From: Periplaneta americana
Taxonomy: Eukaryota > Arthropoda > Insecta > Blattodea > Blattidae
Reading direction: 5' to 3'
Length of the DNA stretch: 64,000 bases
NCBI RefSeq assembly: GCF_040183065.1
Contig: NC_091120.1
Span: forward strand, 70,892,708-70,956,707
The notes under the pieces are model-generated. The model was given only the letters and a program-made list of their open reading frames with translations, had not been told where the DNA came from and made no database searches. Every line of letters begins with the position of its first letter. Within the stretch, counting starts at the first letter, position 1. This document shows positions 53,311 to 64,000 of this stretch, in pieces. The position numbers were made by a program, and so were the translations under genes.

Positions 53311-55217
53311 GAACGCTCTGTGTATTAACTTAGAGGTCATCTGCAATCAATGTAATTAATATTATCGAAATGGTATTCTGAAGAAATATGTCCGCTTATT
53401 TTTCATGAAATTATCTGACAATCATTTTATAATTATTAGGTAAAGCCTTGGAAAATAGCAAGCAATCAGGTAAAGCGAGATTCGAAACCGCTCCCAATCG
53501 CAATTAGGATAATTACTTCTAGACAACGCCGTTGGCTCTCATGGTCTTGGTCTAAAAGATCGACAGATGCCACATAGTTTCCCTAGAAAGTACGTCTATT
53601 AAAGTGCATAGTTGTTTATTCAATAACAGCTTTAAGTATATTCCTGATTTGCATAGGATTACATCACAAGCTTCTGATCTAAAACATTTCCTTCGTTTTT
53701 TTTTTTCTCGAAGTGCAAGATCAGCAGTACAGGGCAGAGCAGAAATAAAACTCTAAGAGCATTGTGAACTTGTTCCCAGTAAAGTGGTCGTAGGCACAAC
53801 CTGATGTAAAACAGCAGTTTAAAGATAATGCATCAGCAATGATGTATTACTGACCTTCTCTTTACTTTCACTACAAGAAGAATAAAGAGTGTAGGAGTAC
53901 AGTTGTGTCCACTTTTTGGCCTTTACACCTCGAAATTATCCCAAGTTCTTTCGGTGAAAGATAGAAATTGGAGTGATACATAACCTGTTATCTACAGACG
54001 TTGCACAACTTGGAAAGGGTGAGAGTTGTTTAACTTTTTATTACTTTCCTTACCTATCCCATCTCAATCCCATTCTTTCACTTCGCTCTTAGTTCTTGGA
54101 AGTACATAGAAAGAAGTATTGTTGACAAGAAAATAAACTTCCTTAGAAAACAGCCATAAACTTACACAGTGCGGCAATTCGAAAAAGAACTTACGATTAT
54201 TCGGATTTTAAGGCACCAAAAATACTATTAATAGATAAAAATAAGCTTGTAGAATAATAATATAGTTACTTAAAACATAGGCTATAACAGGCCCTGAAAT
54301 GTGTTCTTTTTGCCATTTTTTTTTTCAGGAACATGGGAGGACAACTCGAATTCGAGTAACTGATGAAAGCAGTAAATAACTGGATTAAAGTATTTATTCA
54401 GATTAAACTATTAAACTATAAAATAATAAGGACAAAATCATTATCAATTGATCACTATCAATAGCCTACATCTAATAAACAGATAATGAACACAAATTAC
54501 GAAATAAAAATATTAGAACACGTTCATTTATAATACATAACAATAACTGTCCTGCTTCAAGATATCTCTTTCTCCATCAATAACATTTCATCGCTTGAGT
54601 TATTAATGATCCTAACTCCACTTTTTAACAAAATCCAGTTATAAAATTTCAAATATGTATGGATTTATTACTGTCATTATTACTTATTAATAATCAACTA
54701 TTTAAACCATTAGATTATGACATAAAATGGTACATACTGACGGATGAACGTTTTCGCCATGAATATGGCATCCTCAGGTCTCATAGAAGCAAAAATACAT
54801 AATTTCTGGTTTAAATACAATCATTAAAAATGTTTGGAAAAAGTTAAAATGATAGGCAGTGTAAACATATGTAATTATGAACATACGTGCAACATAAAAT
54901 TTAAAACCATACAAAGTATTAAAATAACAAACAATGTGCTAGTGGTTAAATGTACAATAAGATAAATTAGTTAGACAATCTTCAATTGCATGTGGTCATA
55001 AATTACAAAATAGTAGAACATGCTATGGCATATAGCTCGCTCGTGTTGCTGTATGAGCGGTGTATGAAACCAAAGTCCTGTAAATATGAAATGGGAAAGT
55101 GTAAATTTTAAATTGAAAGTTAAAAAGTAAATGTTGAACTTAAAATCGTGATTTTTAATAACTACATAAATTTTGTTGAGGAGAATGCTGACCTAACCGC
55201 AATGTTGTAGTTATGTT
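53311..55217. other. No recognisable gene
   Basis: No frames above 60 codons. GAATATGGCATCCTCAGG near 54770 resembles a dispersed repeat, but no second copy is in the window. Confidence 0.45.
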
Positions 55218-56097
55218 AGGGGAGACTGTTGAACCTTGAGCATAGTGTACCTTGGATTTTTGCTACTATCTAGCCGACTCAAATTGAAGTAGAATGTAGA
55301 CAAAGCAGCTGGATAGTTCTGGTAATAGTTCCGATTTATTACAAAGTGAGAGTTCTGTGGACGAAACAATTTTTTCCGTACCAAAAGTACATATTTCGTC
55401 CACTTTTATATGATTTCTAACACGAAACAAAATTGTATTTGTAACTATCAATCAAGTATGGTGTGTTCCTTATCATCTGCTGAATAAATACACACGTTAA
55501 TTTCCAAGATTTAGTCTCATCTCTAGTTTAGGTAGCCATATTTGTTTAAATGTGCACCCTCTTGTACTTTGGATCACAAAACACACTGTACTAAGGAACT
55601 TGTTCCAAGATACATGATGCTATCAGTTTTCGTTTTTGTTTTATTTTAAGATCTTACCACGAAATAAGTCTGGAGTTAAGAAGACGCCAATTGCTCCGGA
55701 TGCTTTGAAGAAAGCTGTTGAAGTAGTTATGGCTCCCCAGGAATTAAAATCTCAATCAGAGAAGCATGCAAATGATGGCAAATATTTTTTTTAAATTATT
55801 GTGAGTTTTTACAGCTATATTTCCACCTATATCCTCTGTATCCCAATGTTCCAAGGTACAAGAGGGTATGATCCAAGGTATACGAACCTGTTGTGCCATG
55901 GAACACTTTACATGTCCCTTCATTTTATTTTTTCATCCTTAATAGAACTGTAAAGTAGGAAAGTACCTGTAGGAAGTTGCAAAGGAATCTTCAATAATAG
56001 ACTATTATTTTAAGCATTTTTTCATTAAAAAATGTCATTCCCAAAATTAAAAAAAAATGAAATGTGAATAGTAATTCAAGGTACAACAGTCTCTTCC
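55218..56097. mobile_element. Pogo-like internal-deletion element (tentative)
   Basis: Left GGGGAGACTGTTGAACCTTGA pairs with the right end (TCAAGGTACAACAGTCTCTTCC). Inside, plus-strand PRNKSGVKKTPIAPDALKKA then VEVVMAPQELKSQSEKH at 55657-55765 resembles the N-terminal helix-turn-helix (Psq-type) of pogo transposases. The motif GTACCTTGGA/TCCAAGGTA recurs at least five times in both orientations. Confidence 0.5.
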
Positions 56098-57600
56098 ACA
56101 GTCAGAACGCGAAATCCGTCAAAACCCGAAGTTTCTAGGAAATTCTAATTCTAATAAAGTTCTTTAAGAAATCCTAGTTTTCACTTACGTAATTCAGTTA
56201 CATCTAGAAATAACTATGGATCTTTAGGAAATTCTAATGTTGACTGTTATAATTAAGTTAGATCTAGAAATAAATGACTGAATAATAATTTCTCACAAAG
56301 AAAGGGAGACATCTGCCTGACAGACCAGGTGACCATTCAGATTCAGATTACAAACATGCAAGAATTTAATTTAATTAACGAGAACTGTACTAATTTTGAA
56401 ACTAGTACTACCAACTATAAAAACTGCTATAAAATTTTGATACAATCACATTAATATGTAGGATATAAATGAGTATTTAGTATAAGTATAGAGTCCTTAA
56501 GATTTTGCAGACAAATGCTTTGTGTAACATGCTGCAATACACCTAGAGATTTCAAATAATTATTAGTATATTTAAAACAACTCCCCCGAGTACCGAAAAG
56601 AATACCCTTTACCTCTCATGCATGTATAGGTATATTATAACTCTCACTGAAGTGAAGGATGCATGCAGAACCATTTTTTCGCACAGCTTTCTGCGATGAC
56701 ATTCTCCTCGTACACGGCACAAGTGTTTCGAGCCGCTTCCGTTGCCTTTGCCCCTTTATTAAACTCATACAGAAGAGAACACTTCGTTCTCCTTGTTGCT
56801 ACTTGATATTCTATGTTATTTAGTCCACAAATAGCACAACATTTCGACAAATCCGCAAAATTGAAAAGACGTATATACAAGCTTAACATTCCAAACAACA
56901 AATGATAAATAATCTCATAACAACGCAGTGTTGTGATTACGAAAGAAACGCTACCAATTTATGCAACAGTCTAAAAGATAGCCTTTTATTTCCTCTTTAA
57001 TTTATATGTAAGTTTCTGTTCATTATCTGTTACGGACACCGAGTTACTGACAATCAATGATATTACGATGCTTTCGTGACACAATATTTTGTATCTAGTG
57101 CAAGCTTACGGACAATATGGTCTCATCGCTTAAAAGTAGGCCTGCTTTTTTTTTAAATCTAAGAGAAAACTTTAAAAAATGACAGTGTGTTGTTCAAAAT
57201 TCAATGAATATTGTAACAATTAATATAAACTGGCATCTTCTTTTAAATGTAGTGTGCTTCATTGCTTTCTCCAGTGAGCAGTTATTAGTTCCGTGGCTCT
57301 TTCTCTAATCACGAGGAAAAAAGAAAAGAATGAATATGCAAGCCAAAGTGTGCAGGAATTTCCGATTGATCAATTTAAAGTAGAAGACGGTTAGCCTCTC
57401 AGTTCGATTTTCTGCGAATGAATTTATTACCGTATGAAAAAACTCGTTGTGCAGCTGCTTCATATGTTAATGCCTCAAAACATAATGTAAGGTAAATTGC
57501 ATGTTCAGTATATGCTTCCAGGAATCATTGGGAGCAGATTCTTCAGGTGATATAAGTATGGTCAACATTACATAGAAAATCAAGTGAATGGTGAAGTATA
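56098..57600. other. No recognisable gene
   Basis: Minus frames of 85 and 90 codons (56644-56901, 57467-57739) have no domain; the second overlaps the next element. Confidence 0.45.
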
Positions 57601-58388
57601 CAGGGTGTTTAAAAAAGGGTCGCATATTTTTACAGCAGCTAGCATTGGTCGAAACTAGAAAAAATCCAATAAACATGTGTCCGGAAACAAATATCTGTTG
57701 AGATATGGGCCATGCTGTATTGTGCCCTACAATACCCATCTGTCTGTTACGTAGACACTACAGAAGGTGCTCTATGTGGTTACTATCCACTGTTACACAT
57801 ACTTTAGCCCTTCCTCTGTTAATCACGAACTCTTGCGATCACATCTGGTTGTTGTCGGATTTGCTCACATGCATTGGATACACGCTCCTGTAACGTATGT
57901 ACGTTTGCGATGAGTATGACATACACCAATGTCTTTAAATGTTCTCATAGCCAGAAATCCAAAGGATTTAGGCCAGGTGATCGGGGAGGTCATGCTAGTG
58001 GACCTCCTCGACCAATTCATCGCCCATTAAACCTCCAGTTTAGATATTGTCGCACGAAGCGTAGAAAAGTGGTAGGCCTACCCGATTGTCCATTAACGGA
58101 AAGACAAGCTATACCACTGAATACTGTACGTACTGTACATACTTACTAACATAAATAAAATGATAGACTCCGTAGTATCCTGGACCTTTGTTTACTACTA
58201 ATTCTCTGTTAAGTTCCGTTGACGGATGCTATCCACTCTCAAAAATGTACCATTGTTTTTTGTTTTTAAACGAATGACGATAATAGGCCACAATACAGCA
58301 TGGCCCATATGTCAACAGATCTGTGTTTCCAGACAGGTGTTTATAGGAACTTTTTTTTCTAGATTCGGTCTATTCTTTGAACACCCCA
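57601..58388 (-). mobile_element. TA-flanked mariner-like element with transposase C-terminal relic
   Basis: Left end CAGGGTGTTTAAAAAAGGG after TA; right end GAACACCCCA before TA. Arms about 110 bp share ATATGGGCCATGCTGTATTGTG. Between them the minus strand encodes PPRSPGLNPLDFWL then EHLKTLVYVILIANVHTLQE and RVSNACEQIRQQPDVIARVR, the C-terminal third of a DDE transposase, with stops. An internal-deletion derivative. Confidence 0.83.
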
Positions 58389-59440
58389 TATGTTGACATT
58401 ACTGTCCTCCTTGATGTTTGCTTAGACAAGCAATTTCAAAGGATAGATACTCTACATACTCATTAAAAGAGTAGTGAATAAAAGCACATGAGGAATATAT
58501 CTTCTTAATATTGTCGAGATGATTTGCATTTTACTAGGCTAAATAAGTGTGAAGGAAAAAGTAGTCTTGTTGTTAAAAATTAAATTCCTTCTTCTTTTGC
58601 ACCAAGTGGTATCCGACGTTATACAGAACGGTAATCTCTTAGCTTGTATTGTATAAATTGTTGTGTTGATCTAGTTAATCTATTGTTTTCCATTCTTTTC
58701 ATAAGTTCGAATCACTGAAGTTCAGAGTTATAATGTCACAAAACAAAAGTAAATACATTAAAGATACCAAGAAGGAAATTCTAGATAATATTGAACAAAA
58801 ATTCTTAATTTTAAAACCAAATGGCAACTTTTCCATTCATTCTTTTAATTTACGAACAACTTTAACACGAAGTTTGTTTGCTCCAACCTCGAAATTTCGT
58901 GAAATGGTCGTTGAATGTGGAATAATAGAATCTGTACACACCTTACCATAAGTAGCTCCAACGTCAATCATTCTCTGCGATTAACTGTCTCTTAATATAC
59001 ACTATTGTAAAAAGGTTTAGCAAAGTGAACATGTAGATTTGGTTTATTTTGATTAAATACTGTAACTGAAATAGATTATGTCTGCTTTAGAAGAAATTTG
59101 AGACGCATCATAAAATCTCTGTTCTTTTTGTGCAATCATATTAACTAAGCTACATTAAACATTTTCGTTACTGATATAATAAGTTCGACAAGATGGATGC
59201 TGAATAACATTATTGATAATATAAAGCATTATTTCATTTAAGAATTCTGTTATTTAAAAATTATGTTTCCTTCTTTAAATGTTCAAATACTGTGTAATTT
59301 TCGTGTTATCTGAAATAAAAAGAAAATTGTAACCTTCTTAGGTACGTTGTTTTGGGTATTAGGCATTCAAAGGTAATGTAATTGCAGTGGAAGAACCTCG
59401 AGCTCTCGCGACCGACCGAGTAAACGTTTCAACCGACCGG
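58389..59440. other. Unassigned; one 72-codon frame
   Basis: A plus frame 58733-58951 (MSQNKSKYIKDTKKEILDNI...) has a reasonable Met but no domain, splice signal or family I recognise. It may be chance or a relic. The rest is AT-rich. Confidence 0.3.
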
Positions 59441-59441
59441 T

Positions 59442-59448
59442 TATAAAT
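59442..59448 (+). promoter_or_regulatory. Candidate TATA box, unlinked to a gene
   Basis: TATAAAT follows a CG-dense stretch (CTCTCGCGACCGACCGAG, AACCGACCGG), with GCATGCGCTCGAGTGTATC downstream. It resembles a core promoter, but no downstream coding exon is recognised in the window. Confidence 0.3.
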
Positions 59449-59540
59449 ACTCGACTGCATGCGCTCGAGTGTATCATTTCCCGGCTGCCTTCTTCACAAC
59501 CGAGGACTCATCGACGAGTTCGGTCAGCCGTTTTCAATAG

Positions 59541-59610
59541 CATACATACATACATACATACATACATACATACATACACACGTACATACATACATACATA
59601 CATATATACA
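59541..59610. repeat. (CATA)n before SINE A
   Basis: About 15 CATA units with one CACG interruption. Confidence 0.93.
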
Positions 59611-59616
59611 TTACAA

Positions 59617-59856
59617 TCCACACCTGTGGAATAACAGTTAGCGGGTCTAACCGCGAAACCAGGTTGCCCGAGTTCGAATTCCGGTCGGGGCAAGTTACTT
59701 GGTTGAGGTTTTTTCCGGGGTTTTCTCTCAATCCAATATGAACAAAGGCTGGGCAACTATCGGTGCCGGACCCCGGATTCATTTCACCGGCATTATCACT
59801 ATTTCATTCAGACCCTAAATAACAGGAGATGTTGATACAGCGTCGTAAAATAATCA
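59617..59856 (+). mobile_element. SINE family A
   Basis: Full-length: TCCACACCTGTGGAATAACAG, B box GAGTTCGAATTCC, GGTTGAGGTTTTTTCCGGGG body, GTCGTAAAATAATC tail. (CATA)n on both sides (second tract 59857-59899). Confidence 0.9.
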
Positions 59857-59899
59857 CATACATACATACATACATACATACATACATACATACATACAT
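59857..59899. repeat. (CATA)n after SINE A
   Basis: About 10 units in the same phase motif as the tract before the SINE. Confidence 0.93.
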
Positions 59900-60456
59900 G
59901 CACAGACAAGCCCTGAACATAGAAGAGAAGTGAAAAGGAACAGAGACACCCCTGCTCATGTGCTTTTCGCTTATACCGCCTTATAAACAAACGCACATTA
60001 AGGAAATGTGCAACAGTGGTGGATTTTAGGCGACCAGAGAGCCAATGCTTCTCTTCCTGTCTACTCAAAACATTACTGTCTCAGCCGGGGAAAGTGGAGT
60101 GGAGAGTTAAGGCTGTGACTCGAGTGGGGTATTTTCATCCAGACCTGCACTAGACTTGCTCTAATTCTGGCCTCTTTCTAGTGTACTTGCAGTCACTTCT
60201 AATGTAATATTTTTCTGGGAAATTTGCACCGGTGCCATATATTATGTTATACTTTATTACTGATACACATATAGGCCTTTACGCCTACGTGCTGGTCATG
60301 TGTGGAACAATCTAGTTTCGATTTACAAGTGCAAGTGGAGTGGTTAGCGCAGCTTATACATTAAATTTAACGACTTTTTAAGCCCCCTTGAGTAATCGGG
60401 CACTCTCTCTAGTCCGGCACCCAACTGTGCAATGAACGCCGGATTAGCAAGAGCAT
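59900..60456. other. No recognisable gene
   Basis: Nothing recognised. Confidence 0.45.
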
Positions 60457-60527
60457 ATTGTATGTATGTATGTATGTATGTATGTATGTATGTATGTATG
60501 TATGTATGTATGTACGTACGTATGTAT
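60457..60527. repeat. (TATG)n before SINE B
   Basis: About 17 units, producing false MYVC-repeat frames. Confidence 0.95.
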
Positions 60528-60785
60528 ATTTTTAGTTGGTTATTTAACGACGCTGTATCAACTACGAGGTTATTTAGCATCGATGAGATTGGTGATAGCG
60601 AGATGGTATATGGCGAGATATGGCCGAGGATTTGCCATAGATTACCTGGCATTCACCTTACGGTTGGGGAAAACCTCAGAAAGAACCCAACCAGGTAATC
60701 AGCCCAAGCGGGGATTGAACCCGCGCCCGAGCGCAACTTCAGACCGGCAGACAATAGCCTTAACCGACTGAGCCACGCCGGTGGC
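60528..60785 (-). mobile_element. SINE family B
   Basis: Reverse copy from TTTTTAGTTGGTTATTTAACG (3' end) to CTGAGCCACGCCGGTGGC (5' head). B box reverse GGGATTGAACCC near 60711. (TATG)n on both sides. Confidence 0.92.
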
Positions 60786-60825
60786 TATGTATGTATGTAT
60801 GTATGTATGTATGTATGTATGTATA
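60786..60825. repeat. (TATG)n after SINE B
   Basis: About 9 units, then ATGC variants to about 60838. Confidence 0.93.
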
Positions 60826-60839
60826 CATGCATGCATGCG

Positions 60840-61290
60840 TACTCATGGCATTGGTTTGTCACACTGTTTTATAAGAAGTTCCAGTGAAATCCGGGTTTCT
60901 ACAGCTGGACAGCTCTGTCAATTACCATTGCCTTGCAGCTAGCCATTCAATTGATGACTTTATACTAAAGTGAAATGAACGGCCGAGCTCGCAGAAGACT
61001 ATGGGTTGTGCCGCTCCAACCGCCACGGGTTGCATAACAACGCGAGTAACCGGTCCATCTCAGTTTTTGTCTCCGCCAACCTGCAGATGTTCGCAGTCCG
61101 GGGTATAATTCTCTCTCCTAATAACAAGCCAGACTTCGTCTCCGCCCGTGAGCCACAGTGCATAATGCGTCGTTATGGTATCTTGTGCAGAAATGAGTGC
61201 CTTTGGTTAATAAGACCAAGAATGTAGAAAGTAAACAGAGAAGAGCAGAGCTAACGGCCAGGAAGAAAGTACGTCAGCGGTGCGTGTAAT
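60840..61290. other. GC-richer stretch without an assignable gene
   Basis: Around 60980-61200 CpG and GC content rise (ACGGCCGAGCTCGC, CGCGAGTAACCGG). A 73-codon plus frame at 61006 has no domain and no good start context. It could be an exon of an unrecognised gene; no splice pair was found. Confidence 0.3.
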
Positions 61291-61770
61291 GCATGATATT
61301 CCGCAACACGTCAAGAAACTGGAATATAAGTCGACAGGCTGGTCTTCATTCCGGGTGTATCAAGTTCAACCCCAGATTTTATGTCATTGTAAACTATCTT
61401 CAATTACAGAGTTATTTAACAAAGAAATAGTCCCGTTCGTAGTTCATAAGTAGCGCGTCAGATTGCCTTACAAGAAAGCCCGTGTACAATCTCTGCCTTC
61501 TCATTTGTGGTACAAGTAGCTAATGTTGTGAGGGGTTTTCTCGGGTTTCTCCCGTTTTCCTTCATTCTACGTACACTCTTCAAAATCCCAATTCATTGTC
61601 ATCTCCTAATTCAAAATAAGGATTTTCTTTTATATTGCACAGTGCTAGCCCATTCGTCTGACGCTACACGGGTATCCTCCTAGTCCAGCTATGGGGACTA
61701 TAAGCAAAGTAGGGAGGGAAAGTTCCTACTCACCCCACATTCGTTTGATTGACAGGCGAGGGGTAAAGCA
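61291..61770 (+). other. Possible decayed SINE
   Basis: GGGGTTTTCTCGGGTTTCTCC at 61537 recalls the body of cockroach-type SINEs, and TCAAGTTCAACCCCAG at 61369 could be a worn B box. Weak. Confidence 0.25.
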
Positions 61771-62007
61771 GTTGTTTTGCTAAGTCAAGTGCAGTGGTGG
61801 ATTCGACACATCTTACGCATTAGTAATTTCTCCGCTCTTATTTCTTGTTTCAAAATCTTTACAATATTTTGTTTATAGGAAGTACACGTATCATACAATA
61901 ATTATGACGGCCACCTACTGTCATTAGGCAAATTATATATTTTTCAATTGTATAACTATTCCTTTATGATGTGCACAAGAAATTCTTCAACTGCCTTGTG
62001 GTCGACA

Positions 62008-62285
62008 TAATAAAGTATTCCTTTTTTAAAAACAATAAAGAAAAAACCAAAGCTCCATTGTCATTTAACTGCACAATATATTAAAAGATACAATGCTCAA
62101 CATAATAAATTGTTTCTTTTTAAAACTAATAAAGTAACTAAGTTCCATTGTCATTTAACTTGAAAACATATTAAACACAATATAATGATCAATAAAATCA
62201 TTTGTTTCTTTTTATAAATACTAAAGGAAGTAAAACTAAGCTTCATTGTAATTTAACTTTAAAACATATTAAACAAAATATATGA
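62008..62285 (+). repeat. About 90 bp tandem repeat, 3 units
   Basis: Each unit has TT(T)GTTTCTTTTTA, AAGCTCCATTGTCATTTAAC and AACATATTAAA.A.AATAT. Units begin near 62008, 62100 and 62195. Confidence 0.75.
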
Positions 62286-63883
62286 GATATGAATGAAACG
62301 AAATACTACTGTAGACCTATACTGCTGGTTTTCATTTTTTTTTTTTTTTGTTGATTACCCTCTAAATTTCTTGTTATTAACTAAAAAGGCTATATTTGGC
62401 TCTAAAATAGAACAACTCAACCGTAATACTGAAACTAAATGCATGTCTGTGATCCTAGACCTGGAGATACTTTCGGTCATATTCATTTTGAAAAGAAAAA
62501 CAGCTCACAACAGTAAGTTGAGCCAAACATACGCATTGCAAATGTGCGCAGATTAGGGAATTGCTCCTATGGTAGGTAATCCATTTTTTCCTAAACACTT
62601 TAGTGGCGTGCTCTTTTGCATCTCTATAGTGGCTCTGATGCTTGGGTAACATCAAATACAAATGGATTATTGAACAGACACATCTCCATGTCCATTGCAG
62701 TTACTTCTGAAAATCTTTCTTGGAAAGAGAACGCATCAAGTAGGCCTAATATGCACTCAAAGTTTTAAATAAGTTCAGTTCCACATACTTAATAAAATAA
62801 CAAGTATCTAAATCCTGAAAATACCATAAACATATCTTGTTTTGTATCTTTTCACAAATATTACGAAAATAGCTTTTAAAATTGTAAATAAAAACTTGTA
62901 AGATCACCGAAGTCAGCTTTATGCTTCCGACCAAAGTGGCGTTTAATATTGAAGCGTTTTATATGCGCAATTTTAAACCCACATATTAAGCAACAGACTT
63001 CCTCTTTCTGTAAGTAACAAAACATTCTTTCTGCCGCTCTTCCTGAAACTGACGTCCCGAGATCGAAGCCATACCCGCCACTGAATGAAGCATGTCTAGA
63101 GAAGCACCAGGCGGAGGAGAGGGTCGGTGGAGTGAGGTAAGGCGGCTTTGAGTACAGTGGCCCTTCGGAGCCATTTTTCCCAATGGTTGTCCTAGTCTAT
63201 CCAAAAGCAGATAAGATTCATTGGTGGCGGGTCTAGAAGACTTAGAGATTTTGCTGAACGAAGGACTACTTTCTGGGGTTTGAACGATTCAAGAATATGA
63301 GTAACAGAAGACAATTACCAGAAATATTATTACGAATATGAAAGGCTGTAGAGAAACGCGCGATGCTGAGGATGGCGGAACCAGCTGATGAACTATATGC
63401 ACAAAGTGACATGCAATTATTTCATACAGGTATACAATAAGCTTCCAGTACGTAAAGAATGGTCTTGTCTGTCCTCTAACGTCATAAGTAGGGCTAGGAT
63501 TTTGATTACATATAAATCATAAAAAAATGTCCTTAAAACAATGCATTTATGAACTAAAAATCTTTCAAAAATGCCCTTAAAATGCCCTAAAAATTGATCT
63601 TACATTCTAAAATTGGCTTAGTAGGAAAGGAGTTTTGTGCTACTTAATATTTAGAATAGTAATTAATTTTTTTTTCTAAGTGGTACACTTTAATTAATTA
63701 TTTTATCTGATGTACTTTCCATGTAGCCCATCACAAGGCCACTCTTATACGGAATTAGCAAGTATAGAGGAGTCTATATTGAAGGGATGGCTGGACTGAT
63801 CCATTACATGGGGTGTACTACGTTATAAGAGCAATATTTGTGTAGAAAAACGATTAAAATATTATACAAAATAATGGGTATTA
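62286..63883. other. No recognisable gene
   Basis: Four frames of 62-87 codons without domains. ATGCCCTTAAAATGCCC near 63570 may be the edge of a dispersed repeat. Confidence 0.4.
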
Positions 63884-64000
63884 GCCACTGGCGTAGCTCG
63901 GTCGGTTAAGGCCGATCCGGAGTTACGCTCGGGCGCGGGTTCGATTCCCGCTTGGGCTGATTATCTGGTTGGGTTTTTTCCGAGGTTTTTCCCAACCGTA
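63884..64000 (+). mobile_element. SINE family B, cut by window end
   Basis: GCCACTGGCGTAGCTCGGTCGG head, B box GGTTCGATTCCCGC near 63939, body GGTTGGGTTTTTTCCGAGG. The 3' half is beyond the window. Confidence 0.9.

Noticed and set aside
59459-60771. Several MYVC/YIHT repeat frames on both strands
   Set aside because: Translations of (CATA)n and (TATG)n plus SINE sequence.

Overview
The window is a piece of an insect nuclear genome: AT-rich, intron-scale spacing, no operons, and packed with decayed transposable elements. The tRNA-headed SINEs, the LINE whose 3' tail is (GTAA)n, and the short TTAGG run (the arthropod telomere motif) point to a large, repeat-rich polyneopteran genome. The SINE and LINE peptides resemble, from memory and unchecked, those I associate with cockroaches such as Periplaneta. 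No bacterial, plasmid or phage sequence and no CRISPR array is visible.

Only one convincing host gene is present. It is a two-exon gene for a secreted, Pro-Val and Gly-rich structural protein, probably a low-complexity cuticular protein. A TATA box (11785), a five-codon first exon (11855-11869) and an 8.4 kb intron lead to a GC-rich second exon (20310-21173) and an AATAAA signal (21420). The signal peptide exists only when the two exons are joined. An ATG upstream of exon 2 (20163) lies in intron sequence and is not the start.

Layout. 0-10 kb: SINEs, a foldback MITE, a decayed mariner-like transposase, and several copies of a CCACAGTCTAG-ended MITE, some nested inside other inverted-repeat elements. 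10-21 kb: the cuticular gene; its intron holds a hAT-type MITE with perfect 8 bp target duplication, an 81 bp minisatellite, foldback elements, SINEs and LINE relics. 22-31 kb: LINE tails, SINEs and an internally deleted hAT relic. 31-38 kb: a PIF/Harbinger-like element with nested SINE and LINE, a CR1/Jockey-like LINE with recognisable reverse transcriptase, and a 2775 bp hAT element (35185-37959) with perfect 8 bp duplication and a frameshifted transposase. 38-46 kb: chains of microsatellite, LINE and SINE, plus two LINE copies of which one carries a TTAA-flanked MITE and the other shows the empty site. 46-53 kb: more MITEs, and a 4.5 kb block between 140 bp inverted arms that contains a Tc1-like transposase, a LINE relic and three tRNA-like modules. 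53-64 kb: pogo-like and mariner-like internal-deletion derivatives, and SINEs embedded in tetranucleotide repeats.

No undescribed functional gene system could be supported. The strongest novel-looking signals are structural: SINE and LINE insertions sitting inside microsatellites, SINE families with different tRNA heads but a shared body and tail, a pentanucleotide expansion seeded inside a MITE, and the inverted-arm block at 48.6-53.1 kb.
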